From JADJOM01 sp963817435 (GTDB lineage Bacteria > Gemmatimonadota > Gemmatimonadetes > Gemmatimonadales > GWC2-71-9), in contig CAWFNY010000002.1 in NCBI GenBank assembly GCA_963817435.1, forward strand, positions 62,001 to 126,000: a DNA stretch of 64,000 bases, in the 5' to 3' direction. Of this stretch, positions 26,652 through 34,148 are shown piece by piece. Within the stretch, counting starts at the first letter, position 1. Every line of letters begins with the position of its first letter. The position numbers and the translations under genes are program-made. The notes under the pieces were generated by a model, which had not been told where the DNA came from, made no database searches, and was given only the letters and a program-made list of their open reading frames with translations.

Positions 26652-26666
26652 GACGGCGTGGAGGCC

Positions 26667-27008
26667 TCAGCCCCAGAATATGCAGGTTGGGTCCTTCTCC
26701 ACCTCGTTGAGGAGCACCTGGAAGGATCGTGCCTCGGGACGAGGCTTGTACCGGTGCCACTTCAGATCGCGGAACTGGCAATACAGCTCCCAGACCCGCC
26801 GAGTGCCCACGTACCTGAACTTGGCGACCGGTGCTTCCATCCACTCGGAGGGGCGATCGTAGCGAGGGCGGACCTCAAACAACTCCACCGCATTGCCGCG
26901 AATGCGAAAGTCATGACGCAGCTTGTCGCGTACGCGAACCGGGACACGGTCGCAGTACGCGGACAAAGCCTTCCACACTTGTGCTTCCTGCAGATGGGTG
27001 AGCGCCAT
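26667..27008 (-). CDS. DUF3024 family protein
   Basis: A 113-aa protein matching DUF3024, a family I recall as frequent in integron cassettes. Typical conserved stretches are VELFEVRPRYDRPSEWMEAP, KFRYVGTRRVWELYCQFRDLKWHRY and the C-terminal DPTCIFWG. The product ends 15 bp before attC A, so gene plus attC form a classical single-gene cassette. Its 160-bp 5' region contains three copies of an 11-bp direct repeat. Function unknown. Confidence 0.85.
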   Translation of the reverse strand: MALTHLQEAQVWKALSAYCDRVPVRVRDKLRHDFRIRGNAVELFEVRPRYDRPSEWMEAPVAKFRYVGTRRVWELYCQFRDLKWHRYKPRPEARSFQVLLNEVEKDPTCIFWG

Positions 27009-27069
27009 ACCAGGAATCTACGCGCGAAACGTGGTGCCGCGAGGGGCCGCGAACCCTGGAGGTCGGCAC

Positions 27070-27102
27070 GCATCGACCCGGCATCGACCCGGCATCGACC
27101 CC
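27070..27102. repeat. Triplicated 11-bp direct repeat
   Basis: GCATCGACCCG occurs three times head-to-tail (27070, 27081, 27092; last base C in the third copy) in the 5' region of the DUF3024 cassette. Confidence 0.9.
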
Positions 27103-27168
27103 CGATTGATCGGCCCCACGACGCCACGCTCGCGATTGTCAGCCAGCAGACCAGACCACACTGCCGTT

Positions 27169-27295
27169 GTCTAGCGACCGGCGCATGACCTGGAGGGCCG
27201 CGGCCGGAGCTGGGGACCTGCCTGGCAATGCCTGGCCGTGCCAGCCCGGAGGAACCCGACGGCAGCGCCCCGCCTGGCGCATGCGCTTGTTATGC
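27169..27295 (-). repeat. attC site B
   Basis: Minus strand: GCATAAC-AAGCG-CATGCGCCAGG ... CCAGGTCATG-CGCCGGTC-GCTAGAC, 127 bp. The outer ends each deviate by one base from consensus, but the L'' and L' boxes (CATGCGCC against GGTCATG) and the GC-rich inner stem match sites I and L. It begins 16 bp after the VOC gene stop. Confidence 0.75.
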
Positions 27296-27311
27296 GCCCA
27301 CGCAGGCATCG

Positions 27312-27818
27312 TCACCGCTTGTAATGAACGTCCGCGAACTGAACCCGCACACCATCCGGGTCCTGGACATACACCTGATCCTTGCCTTCCAGAGTGGCCT
27401 TTGCCTCGGGCATGGCTCCCTGGAGCGCGTTCAGCGTCGTCTGCGGGTCGTACTTCTCGATGCCGAAGCAGAAGTGATTGAATCCTGGTTGCTGGCCAGG
27501 ATCAGGCTCGTAGATGCCTAAGAAGCCACTTTCCAGCCGGAATTCGCAGAAGTCCTTGTCCTCAGCCTGGACTGGCAGACCTGTAAGGCGTTGGTAGAAG
27601 GCTTTGGAGCGTGCGACGTTGGACGCATAGAGGGTCACATGGTTCAGCGTGCGAGCCTGAAACAGCCCCGGGGACTGCTCTCGTGCCCGAAGCCCACCGG
27701 CAAGAGGCCGTGCGACATATGGGCCAATACCGAGCGCGACTAGCCCTTGCACCAGCTGGCGTCGGGAGAGGCTGCCGCGGTCGTATAAGCCAAGAAGCGA
27801 GTCCACTGCATGGTGCAT
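27312..27818 (-). CDS. VOC-family (glyoxalase-like) protein with Tat-like N-terminus
   Basis: A 168-aa protein with a single vicinal-oxygen-chelate domain from about residue 55: LNHVTLYASNVARSKAFYQRLTG, FCEFRLESGFLGIYEP, NHFCFGIEKYD and VYVQDPDGVRVQFAD. One bleomycin/glyoxalase repeat normally dimerises to form a metal site. The N-terminus has SRRQLVQGLVALGIG, a twin-arginine-like signal, which is unusual for this family in a cassette. AAGGAGG stands upstream of ATG 27818. It is followed by attC B and preceded by attC C, forming one cassette. Substrate unknown. Confidence 0.83.
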   Translation of the reverse strand: MHHAVDSLLGLYDRGSLSRRQLVQGLVALGIGPYVARPLAGGLRAREQSPGLFQARTLNHVTLYASNVARSKAFYQRLTGLPVQAEDKDFCEFRLESGFLGIYEPDPGQQPGFNHFCFGIEKYDPQTTLNALQGAMPEAKATLEGKDQVYVQDPDGVRVQFADVHYKR

Positions 27819-27867
27819 GATGCCTCCTTGAGACGGCTGCGGGGAGCCAGCGGTCCGGGTGCGGTGC

Positions 27868-27928
27868 GCCTAACGACCTCCGCTTCTGCGGCGCGTCTGG
27901 CCCCGTCCGCAGCAAGCGCGAGTTCGGG
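27868..27928 (-). repeat. attC site C (short, about 60 bp)
   Basis: Minus strand: CCCGAAC-TCGCG-CTTGCTGCGG ... CCGCAGAAG-CGGAGGTC-GTTAGGC. The arms CTTGCTGCGG and CTTCTGCGG pair with one extra base on the gene-proximal side, as in classical 59-60 bp attC sites. The R'' end departs from consensus apart from its AAC. It closes the MarR/esterase-like cassette. Confidence 0.65.
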
Positions 27929-28077
27929 CGCGCCCGACTCGCAAGTGAACGTCGGCCCGAGTGCACAAACGAATCTACCGTAGAATCCCCGGACAGGGCG
28001 GGCCAGCAGAGATAGGAGTACTGATCGCGGACGGCCCCTGCCCTCCCTGCGCGCGCACAGGCGCGCCGCTCGCTGGC

Positions 28078-29505
28078 CTAGTGGCCGCCGGGTCCGTGAG
28101 ACGAATCGGCGAAAAGGAGTACGCCTGCGCGTCTTTCCTGATCCAACGCCGCCTGGGGACCACCCGAGCCGTCCGGATTCCCGCGGATTGTGGCGCGACG
28201 CCGCAATTCGTCAAGGTACTGTTGGTCAAGAACCACATCGGCACTGATGGGTTGGCGAAGCAGGAGGTCGCGGCGTCCAGTGTAGAGAAGAGCATCAACC
28301 CCGGGGTACCCCCGGCCGCGGCCCTCCAGGTAGGGGTTGAAGTACATCGACCCCAGATCGGCCAGCCAGCTGCCGGCGATCGGTACCACCGAAGGCACCG
28401 GCCATTTCGCCACACGCTCCTCCAGGAGAGCATTGTAGCGCGCTAGGCGTGTCATTTGCCCGAATCCCATATAGTGGGCGACAACATAGATGGCGCCGGG
28501 ATACTTGCTCTCGATGATCCGCGCAGCGCTGCCGCCATGCCGCACGTGGAGGATACCGAACGGCATCAGTACCTTGCGGTGACGCGCGAGGACCTCTGTT
28601 TCGACGACATCAGCGATCGAGCGGTCCCGATCCCCGAACTGCGCCGCCTCCTCCCGAGTCCGGACCTTGCTCCAGTCGATCGGCGGGTCGCAGGCGAGGA
28701 CGCGAAGCCGCCTGCCAGGCGGGAGCGATGCATTGATGCGGCGAACGAGTGCGACAAGTTGCGGATAGAACGGGGCAAATCCGCAGTTGGGCTGCGTGGT
28801 GTTCCGCCAGACCTGCTGCACCTGGTCAAACGGTACGTCCTCACCGTTGGTGTAACGGTCCAGCAGCGGCTGATAAACTGAATTGCCGCACTCGATGGCA
28901 ATGTCATTCACCTTGGCAACGAACGCCGGATTGCGGACGAGCGCCAGCAGAAAGTCGTCGGCGTCCTTGTTGGTGACGCCGAGGCCGGCCACGATGTCAT
29001 GGCGGTCGAAGGCCGCGAGGATGGCATGCTGGGCATCGACCGCCACTGGATCTGGCCCGGTCGGATGCGGTGGCGAGGTATCGGCCGCGGCGGACGGCTG
29101 CGGCAAGGCCACACCGGGCGCCACCGTCCCGACCGCTCGGCTGAGGGCGAACCGGATCGTGTCACCTCGAGGATCGACCACGGTGCCCGTCATCCGATCC
29201 CCGGTGACCACCGCCGCAAAGGCGAATCGCAGCGTATCACCGTTGGGTCGGACGCGTTGCGCCTCGAAGGTGATGCGATCACCGTCGACCTTGCCGTTGG
29301 CGATCAGGAACGGCGGTGCCTCGGGTGAGGTGGCGAGCGATCCCGTCAGCGACGTGCCCTGTGCCTTGAGCGTGAGGGTCAGTTCCTGTGCGCTCCCTTG
29401 CGGATCGGTCGCCTGACCGCGCCAGACGCCGCTCACGTCGACGGCCAACTCACCAGCCAGAAACACAACGAGTGCTTGGACCAGGACCTTCAATGAGCCG
29501 GTCAT
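28078..29505 (-). CDS. Exported protein with erythromycin-esterase/ChaN-like C-terminal region
   Basis: A 475-aa secreted protein. A signal peptide (MTGSLKVLVQALVVFLAGELAVDVSG) leads to a beta-rich region with two related blocks (VSGVWRGQATDPQG, and DRMTGTVVDPRGDTIRFAL). The second half (from about 160) has HDIVAGLGVTNKDADDFLL, IAIECGNSVYQPLLDRY, LRVLACDPPIDWSKV and ILHVRHGGSAARI. This arrangement of an early conserved His, an IECG strand and a later His resembles EreA/ChaN-type proteins only loosely. GGGAGG precedes ATG 29505, which overlaps the MarR stop by 4 bp. Regulation by MarR is therefore likely. Function is not assignable with confidence. Confidence 0.6.
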   Translation of the reverse strand: MTGSLKVLVQALVVFLAGELAVDVSGVWRGQATDPQGSAQELTLTLKAQGTSLTGSLATSPEAPPFLIANGKVDGDRITFEAQRVRPNGDTLRFAFAAVVTGDRMTGTVVDPRGDTIRFALSRAVGTVAPGVALPQPSAAADTSPPHPTGPDPVAVDAQHAILAAFDRHDIVAGLGVTNKDADDFLLALVRNPAFVAKVNDIAIECGNSVYQPLLDRYTNGEDVPFDQVQQVWRNTTQPNCGFAPFYPQLVALVRRINASLPPGRRLRVLACDPPIDWSKVRTREEAAQFGDRDRSIADVVETEVLARHRKVLMPFGILHVRHGGSAARIIESKYPGAIYVVAHYMGFGQMTRLARYNALLEERVAKWPVPSVVPIAGSWLADLGSMYFNPYLEGRGRGYPGVDALLYTGRRDLLLRQPISADVVLDQQYLDELRRRATIRGNPDGSGGPQAALDQERRAGVLLFADSSHGPGGH

Positions 29506-30041
29506 CGCTTCCTCCCGGACGCCGTGGCGCGACGTGCCTGTATCCGTGGTTGAACGGTTGGGGATGCCTGCCTGGCGATTGGACGCCAACCGGCAATCCG
29601 GTCTTCAAACGGGTTGCGCCGAAGCGCGTCGATCGCCTGCTGGAGCAACGGTGTCAGCGGAACGGCGAGTTCGCGCTCCAGGCCGACCTGCGCCTTACGG
29701 GTCGCCTCCCAGATCTGCTTCAGCTGCGGCAACAAGTTGAGCGCCCGACGGCTCAGGCGCACGATGTGCTCACGCGCATCTACGCCGGCCTCGATGCGCA
29801 CCAGACAGGCGCGTTCCATCTGGGCCACGGTCTGGGACGCAGCGGAGTGGGTCAGTTGCGCGTGGCGAGCGATCGCGCGGATCGAGGCGGCATCGAGCTC
29901 GACCAGGGCACGCATCACGGGGGTGTACCGGGGACGGTAGCGAAGCCCGAGCCGTCGGTACTGCTTCTCCACATCGCGATCGAGGAGTTCGACCAGATGC
30001 CGCAGGAGCGTTCCGAGGCCGGGAAGCTGGCGTGTGGGCAT
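29502..30041 (-). CDS. MarR-family transcriptional regulator
   Basis: A 179-aa winged-helix repressor. The DNA-binding part covers about 45-110: MRALVELDAASIRAIARHAQLTHSAASQTVAQMERACLVRI with wing residues DAREHIVRLS. The C-terminal 30 residues are basic and disordered. It is the first gene of a two-gene cassette and overlaps the exported-protein gene by 4 bp. A TATAAT box and a TAACA-N4-TGTTA palindrome lie directly before the ATG, so autoregulation is likely. Confidence 0.87.
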   Translation of the reverse strand: MPTRQLPGLGTLLRHLVELLDRDVEKQYRRLGLRYRPRYTPVMRALVELDAASIRAIARHAQLTHSAASQTVAQMERACLVRIEAGVDAREHIVRLSRRALNLLPQLKQIWEATRKAQVGLERELAVPLTPLLQQAIDALRRNPFEDRIAGWRPIARQASPTVQPRIQARRATASGRKR

Positions 30042-30047
30042 CCAATG

Positions 30048-30065
30048 ATTATAACACTGCTGTTA
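30048..30065 (-). promoter_or_regulatory. MarR promoter and operator, predicted leaderless start
   Basis: Minus strand: -10 TATAAT at 30053-30048, overlapped by the inverted repeat TAACA-GCAG-TGTTA (30065-30052). The start codon is at 30041, 7 bp after the -10, where transcription should begin. No convincing -35 was found (ACAACC at 17 bp). Confidence 0.7.
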
Positions 30066-30127
30066 CATCAGGTTGTTGCAGGGATGGAACATCTGGCGCC
30101 AGCCAATGACGTTGACTGCGAGAAGCG

Positions 30128-30254
30128 ACCTAACGCCCCGCATAGTTGCAGGGCCGCGGCGCGCTTCACTGGAGTATGGGGGACGCCGCCAGGTGGTGCC
30201 CGCCCCTACACCAACCGTGGGCCGCGCCCTGTCAACTTCATGCGGTCGTTAGCT
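30128..30254 (-). repeat. attC site E
   Basis: Minus strand: AGCTAAC-GACCG-CATGAAGTTG ... CAACTATG-CGGGGC-GTTAGGT, 127 bp, with inner arms GGGCGCGGCC and GGCCGCGGCCC. The TAA of AGCTAAC is the stop codon of the DHFR-like gene, a classic cassette feature. Confidence 0.83.
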
Positions 30255-30788
30255 CGCAGCTACCGGTGCATACGTCAGCCGGAGCACATCCTCACCAATC
30301 CGCTCGGTCGAAAGTAGGCGCAGGGGCGGTCGGGGACCCGCGAAGTAGGGTGAGCCATGGCCAAGAATGACGGGATGCAGATAGATCCGGTATTCATCGA
30401 TCAACCCCATTTTGGTGAGGCTATGGGCCAACCGTGGACCGGCGACTTCGATCTCTCCCTCGCGCGTTGCCTTGAGCTCACGGATGGTGCTCTCCGGATC
30501 TCCGCTGACTAAGGTGGCATTGGGCCCCACGGACGTTAGCGACCGCGAGACGACCCACTTCGGCTGATGACGCCAGGCTGACGCGAAGGCGCGTTCCTCC
30601 GCCGTCCATTCTGGGTGCTCGTCATCCCAGTAGCGCATGATCTCGTACATGACGCGACCATACATACTGCCAGCCTGGCCCTCGGCCTCCTCGATGAAGT
30701 GGCGGAAGAGTGCGGGACTGGGGGCGAACGCCATGTGATCGACGTAGCCATCAAGGGACTGATTCATGCCGAACACGAGTTTGGCCAT
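30249..30788 (-). CDS. Dihydrofolate reductase-like protein (RibD C-terminal family)
   Basis: A 179-aa protein of the YyaP/YwjB dihydrofolate-reductase-like group. It starts LVFGMNQSLDGYVDHM, has GSMYGRVMYEIMRYW, then VVSRSL, GEIEVAGPRLAHSLTKMGLIDEYRIYLHPVILGHGSPYF. These proteins share the DHFR/RibD fold but are usually not antifolate-resistance enzymes; they differ from DfrA and DfrB. AGAGGAAG precedes ATG 30788. The stop codon lies in the attC E core site. Overlapping palindromes 45-60 bp upstream may be an operator. Confidence 0.85.
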   Translation of the reverse strand: MAKLVFGMNQSLDGYVDHMAFAPSPALFRHFIEEAEGQAGSMYGRVMYEIMRYWDDEHPEWTAEERAFASAWRHQPKWVVSRSLTSVGPNATLVSGDPESTIRELKATREGEIEVAGPRLAHSLTKMGLIDEYRIYLHPVILGHGSPYFAGPRPPLRLLSTERIGEDVLRLTYAPVAAS

Positions 30789-30831
30789 GCCACTTCCTCT
30801 GGTATCGCGTCAGAGCTGCGAAAGCTCATCG

Positions 30832-30850
30832 GGTTGTACAACCGCGGTTG
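30832..30850. promoter_or_regulatory. Overlapping palindromes upstream of the DHFR-like gene
   Basis: GGTTGTACAACC (30832-30843) and CAACCGCGGTTG (30839-30850) are perfect 12-bp palindromes sharing five bases, about 45-60 bp before the gene start. They could be a repressor site; the binding protein is unknown. Confidence 0.45.
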
Positions 30851-30948
30851 CACACTAGAGCGACGGCGATGGAGGCATCCGGGCGGAAGCTGCGCAGAGC
30901 AGGCGAGCCGGGAGAGGAGGACCGGTGAGGTACGCACCGACTGCTGCG

Positions 30949-31041
30949 AGCTAACGTCTGCGCATAAGCTGCGAAGCACGGCTCAGGGGCGCCAGTAGTA
31001 TCGGCGACCGGACCCCGGCAGAACATGCGGCCTTGTTTACC
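30949..31041 (-). repeat. attC site F (right end degenerate)
   Basis: Left end AGCTAAC followed by GTCTGCGCATAAGCTGCG, identical over 17 bases to site A and near-identical to site M. The expected right end is only GTTTACC after CATGCGGCCTT, so R'' is poor. About 93 bp. Confidence 0.6.
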
Positions 31042-31077
31042 CCCGAGGAGGGGCATTCCTCAACGCTGATCCTCCGA

Positions 31078-31198
31078 TCCTAACCGGCACTACTTCGGGG
31101 GAAAGGTCAGACGCGCGTGTGAGGGTGTATGCGCCGAGTCAGAACACTGGGCGCCGTGGCACGGGCCGACCTGCCGTCGCAAGAGTGAGCGGCTAGGC
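31078..31198 (-). repeat. Probable attC site G
   Basis: Minus strand: GCCTAGC-CGCT-CACTCTTGCGACGG ... CCCCGAAGTAGTG-CCG-GTTAGGA, 121 bp, 30 bp after the stop of the 43-aa peptide gene. Both ends miss consensus by one base and the L boxes pair imperfectly. Position supports it more than sequence. Confidence 0.45.
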
Positions 31199-31228
31199 CG
31201 GGGCGTGGGGAGGCGTAGCCGAGGTCGA

Positions 31229-31360
31229 TTAGCGCTTACGGAGGCCGTCAGGTGGGTTGATCCCACCCCTCACGTTGCGGGCGACCGAGGCCTTTATGGA
31301 TTTCCGCTTGAGAGTTGAGAGGTTCAACGTCTTGGGGGCGGGCTTCTTCTTGGGGGGCAT
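31229..31360 (-). CDS. 43-aa basic peptide with leader-like LxL...GG motif
   Basis: A short gene too small for ordinary calling. GGAGG stands 5 nt before ATG 31360, and the ORF encodes MPPKKKPAPK followed by TLNLSTLKRKSIKASVARNV, then RGGINPPDGLRKR. The hydrophobic/basic pattern KxLNLxxL...VxGG resembles leader regions of double-glycine peptides such as class I lanthipeptide or Bacteroidota-type natural-product precursors. The core after GG is only ten residues with no Cys, so it is not an obvious RiPP. It stands alone between attC H and probable attC G, as a single-gene cassette. A TTGCGG-17-TACCTT promoter-like pair lies just upstream. Function unknown. Confidence 0.6.
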   Translation of the reverse strand: MPPKKKPAPKTLNLSTLKRKSIKASVARNVRGGINPPDGLRKR

Positions 31361-31521
31361 GAGTCCTCCAGGGTGGAAAGGCCAGGAAGGGACGGTGAGG
31401 CGAAGGTATCGGCCAGAGGGGGAGTCCGCAAGCGGAGAGCTCCTCCATGGAGGTGGTAGACGATGCGGTAAAGACGGGGCGAGCGCCCACCAGGCGTCGA
31501 GGGCTAGGGAACGTGGGGGCA

Positions 31522-31617
31522 GCCCAACGGCCTGGCGTTGACCTGCGAGACCACCGCTGTAAACCCATCAACGAGCGGACGACCGGTGGCCTCGACTGGT
31601 CCAACGCCTTGTTAGAC
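31522..31617 (-). repeat. attC site H
   Basis: Minus strand: GTCTAAC-AAGGC-GTTGGACCAG ... GCAGGTCAAC-GCCAGGCC-GTTGGGC, 96 bp. The L'' box GTTGGAC against L' GTCAAC shows the canonical single extra base. It is separated from the hydrolase stop by 178 bp, which contains a further attC-like remnant. Confidence 0.8.
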
Positions 31618-31795
31618 GGCTGCGGTGCGGTGGAGCTTGATAGACACGTCAACGACACCGGCCTGCTGAGCGCCACACGATGATCGACCGAACGCACGCG
31701 CTGCCTAACCACCAGCCCGTCGCCTCGCGTTATCTCCCCCGGCTCAGACTGTACAGTAAAGACGGGACCACTTCTGCCACGGGACCGTAGCATGG

Positions 31796-32662
31796 CTACG
31801 GCTTTGCGTCGAGAAAGTCGTTCACCATTGGGACGATGATCGGCATGCGCTGCATCAGTGTCACGTGAGTGGTGTTGGGCAAGATGGCCAATCGCGATGC
31901 GGAGCGCGGCTTCATGTCGCCGTGGATCTCGCCACCCTTCAGGCGAAACATCTCCGCGACGTGCGCGAGCCGCACGCCGTCAGCGTCGCCATGGATGAAC
32001 AACATGGGCGTCGTGGTGGCCTTAAGCCTGTCGGCTCCGAAGTCGTACCCTTTCGAGGCCATGGCGACGATTCGCTGGACGAAGTTCGGAAACTCGTCCG
32101 GAGTCGGACTCAGCCTCTTGTACTCGGCCTCAATGGGCGTGCCTTTGAAATCGTCCGCCGTCAGTTTCAGGATGGCTTCACGCGCCCCCGCGACCATGCC
32201 GTCACTGCGGAACGTGGACGAAATGATGACTGCCCTTCGCACTTTGTCCGGATGGCGGATCGCGCACTGCATCGCCACGGCTCCCCCCATGCTGTAGCCG
32301 ATAAGGTCCGCTCGAGGGATCTTGAGATAGTCGAGCAATGCGGCCACGTCGTCGGCGAGGTTTTCGTAGGTGAACTCTCGTGGCACGTCCGCCGTCCGGC
32401 CGTGACCCTGCATTTCGACGGCGATGACCTTCCGCGTTTTGGAGAGCTCTTCGATCCACCCGTCCCAGTTGTTGGTGATCGTCATGAACGCGCCATGAAG
32501 CAGCACCACCAGTTCGCCGGTGCCGTGGACTTCGTAGTACATGTTGAGTCCATTGACTGCCGCGTAGCCCGTCGTTGGCTTCTGCTGCGCCGACACGTCA
32601 GTCGCCACGAGCGTCATCAGGAGGAAAGCTGCTGTCCGCATGCTACGGATTGGCTGCATCAT
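31796..32662 (-). CDS. Exported alpha/beta hydrolase
   Basis: A 288-aa protein with a signal peptide (MRTAAFLLMTLVATDVSAQQ within the first 27 residues) and an alpha/beta-hydrolase domain. Seen are the oxyanion loop VVLLHGAFM, the nucleophile elbow GYSMGGAVAM, the acid in MLFIHGDADGV and the final His in LPNTTHVTLM. The general sequence resembles periplasmic hydrolases of the proline-iminopeptidase/haloperoxidase type. It overlaps the SRPBCC gene by 4 bp and is the last gene of the ArsR operon. Substrate unknown. Confidence 0.85.
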   Translation of the reverse strand: MMQPIRSMRTAAFLLMTLVATDVSAQQKPTTGYAAVNGLNMYYEVHGTGELVVLLHGAFMTITNNWDGWIEELSKTRKVIAVEMQGHGRTADVPREFTYENLADDVAALLDYLKIPRADLIGYSMGGAVAMQCAIRHPDKVRRAVIISSTFRSDGMVAGAREAILKLTADDFKGTPIEAEYKRLSPTPDEFPNFVQRIVAMASKGYDFGADRLKATTTPMLFIHGDADGVRLAHVAEMFRLKGGEIHGDMKPRSASRLAILPNTTHVTLMQRMPIIVPMVNDFLDAKP

Positions 32663-33168
32663 TTTGTCTCTGTGATTGATCCCAGGGTGGCGAGAAGCTC
32701 GGCGAGTTGGTCGAGCGCCTCGGGCATCGCGCCCGTCGATCCGGATTCGACCGCTTCTGCCGAGGGGTAGAGATCGTGCACGACCACCAACGTCTTGCCG
32801 GCGTTCTCCTCGAAGGTCACCGTGGTGATGGTCTTGCCGCCGTCTCCTTCCTCATTGGTCCACACGAGGCGTGAGTGCGGTGTCACTTCGAGGTACGTGC
32901 CGAAGAACTCCATCGTCGAGCCTTCGTAGGGGAACACCAGACGATACTGTCCCCCAACCCGAACATCCATTTCGCAGGAGAGCAGGGTCAGCCCAAACGA
33001 CTTGGGTACCCACCACCTCCTGAATAGCTCTGGCTTGGTCCACGCCTCGAACACGAGGCGCGCAGGACCGTTGACGGTTCGTGTGACGACGAGTTCGAGC
33101 TCGGACTTCCGTTCCACCCTCGTGTGGTTCTTCGTGGGGGTCGCCTCACCTTCTCTTCTTTCGTCCAT
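32659..33168 (-). CDS. SRPBCC/AHSA1 domain protein
   Basis: A 169-aa START-like protein of the activator-of-Hsp90-ATPase homology 1 (AHSA1) group: LELVVTRTVNGPARLVFEAWTKPELFRRWWVPKSFG, GGQYRLVFPYEG, FFGTYLEVTPHSRLVWTNEEG and a C-terminal helix (GAMPEALDQLAELLATL). ArsR-SRPBCC pairs are a common two-gene arrangement in which the SRPBCC protein binds a hydrophobic ligand. Its start lies 23 bp inside the ArsR gene and its stop overlaps the hydrolase start, so the three are translationally coupled. Confidence 0.87.
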   Translation of the reverse strand: MDERREGEATPTKNHTRVERKSELELVVTRTVNGPARLVFEAWTKPELFRRWWVPKSFGLTLLSCEMDVRVGGQYRLVFPYEGSTMEFFGTYLEVTPHSRLVWTNEEGDGGKTITTVTFEENAGKTLVVVHDLYPSAEAVESGSTGAMPEALDQLAELLATLGSITETK

Positions 33169-33511
33169 CGACGCTCTCCTTCCGTGTTAATTCCTCGACC
33201 ACGTTGTCCAACTCGTCGAAGCGTGCGCTCCAGAGCTGGCGGTACCTCTCGATCCAGGCCGCCTCTTCTTGCAGTCCGCGGCGGCCGAGCCTGCAGGTCC
33301 GCACGCGCCCGACCTTCTCCGTGGTGACGAGCCCCGCTTGCTCCAGGACGCCTACATGTTTCTTCATGCCCGTGAGGGTCATGTGGAACCTCTCGGCAAG
33401 GGCCGAGATCGAAGCGTCCGCACGCCCGAGCTGCTCCAGAACGCCGCGTCGGGTGGCGTCCGAGAGCGCGCCGAACGAGGTATCGAAGTGGGTTTGGCTA
33501 CACTGAACCAT
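33146..33511 (-). CDS. ArsR-family transcriptional repressor
   Basis: A 121-aa winged-helix regulator of the type paired with SRPBCC genes: FDTSFGALSDATRRGVLEQLGRAD, SISALAERFHMTLTGMKKHVGVLEQAGLV, GRVRTCRL and a C-terminal W-rich helix (WIERYRQLWSARFDELD). No CxC metal-binding motif is present, so it is not a classical metal sensor. ATG 33511 is fixed by the promoter: the -10 box lies 7 bp upstream and a perfect 20-bp palindrome covers the ATG. A longer upstream frame is therefore rejected. Confidence 0.88.
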   Translation of the reverse strand: MVQCSQTHFDTSFGALSDATRRGVLEQLGRADASISALAERFHMTLTGMKKHVGVLEQAGLVTTEKVGRVRTCRLGRRGLQEEAAWIERYRQLWSARFDELDNVVEELTRKESVDGRKKRR

Positions 33512-33547
33512 ATGGTTCAGTATAACAGCGTGGGTGACGGCACGCAA
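33502..33547 (-). promoter_or_regulatory. ArsR promoter with 20-bp perfect palindrome over the start codon
   Basis: Minus strand: -35 TTGCGT (33547-33542), 17-bp spacer, -10 TATACT (33524-33519). The palindrome ACTGAACCATATGGTTCAGT (33502-33521) overlaps the -10 and includes the ATG. Transcription should start at about 33512, so the mRNA is predicted leaderless and repressed by its own product. Confidence 0.78.
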
Positions 33548-34021
33548 TGGGAGGCTGAGCGCCCGCTGCCTTGCCGGCGTTCGCGGCAGTCTCATTGCCG
33601 CCTTCTACTGCACCGTCCTTGGAAGCTCAAACGATCTCCATCTCCTTCAACCTTCCGATCTTCGTGAGTTCGGCTTCTGATCGTTCTGGAACGACATCTT
33701 CAAGGAGTACTTGGTGCCGTATCCCTCACAACCGTCGTCGGCAACACCGGTTGACAGACCAGCTCATCGGCAAGGCCGGCCAAGCCGCGCGGCGCGTCAG
33801 TACCGGCGCAAGGGGACCGGCGCGCGAGGCACGGCGCGCGGGCTCGTGGCGAAGAACCTGATGCCTGGGCGCGTGGGCCGTGGCGGATCGCGACCGACGG
33901 AACGGTCCGGCACACATGGCCCGGCGCGTCGCGTCCGGCGGAGGGACCCGAGACCGTGGCCGCAGCGCGAGGACCCCTCAGTCTACGGGGAGCCACCCTT
34001 CACGATCGCAGTGTGCCGTCG
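33548..34021. other. Non-coding 5' part of the ArsR cassette
   Basis: No gene supported. Open frames here are short, arginine/proline-rich shadow translations without family resemblance. It may be decayed cassette DNA; no attC-like core sites or promoter beyond that of arsR were seen. Confidence 0.5.
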
Positions 34022-34148
34022 CTCTAACGGCCGCGCATGACCTGCAGGGCCGCGGTGAGGTCGCCAGACCTCGCCCGGGCAGGGTGGGTAGACTCAAACA
34101 GTCGCCAACCGACGGCCGCGCCTCGGCTGGTCCATGCGCTGGTTAGGC
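34022..34148 (-). repeat. attC site I
   Basis: Minus strand: GCCTAAC-CAGCG-CATGGACCAG ... CAGGTCATG-CGCGGCC-GTTAGAG, 127 bp. L'' CATGGACC against L' GGTCATG has the extra base. Inner arms GAGGCGCGGCCGTC and CACCGCGGCCCTG form the GC-rich stem. Closely similar to sites B and L. Confidence 0.85.

Noticed and set aside
30249..30788. Trimethoprim-resistance dfr cassette
   Set aside because: The protein belongs to the RibD-C/YyaP-like group, not to DfrA or DfrB; resistance should not be assumed.
31703..31735. Extra attC between attC H and the hydrolase (GCCTAAC and GTTATCT 33 bp apart)
   Set aside because: Too short for an attC and the inner parts do not pair. At most a remnant.
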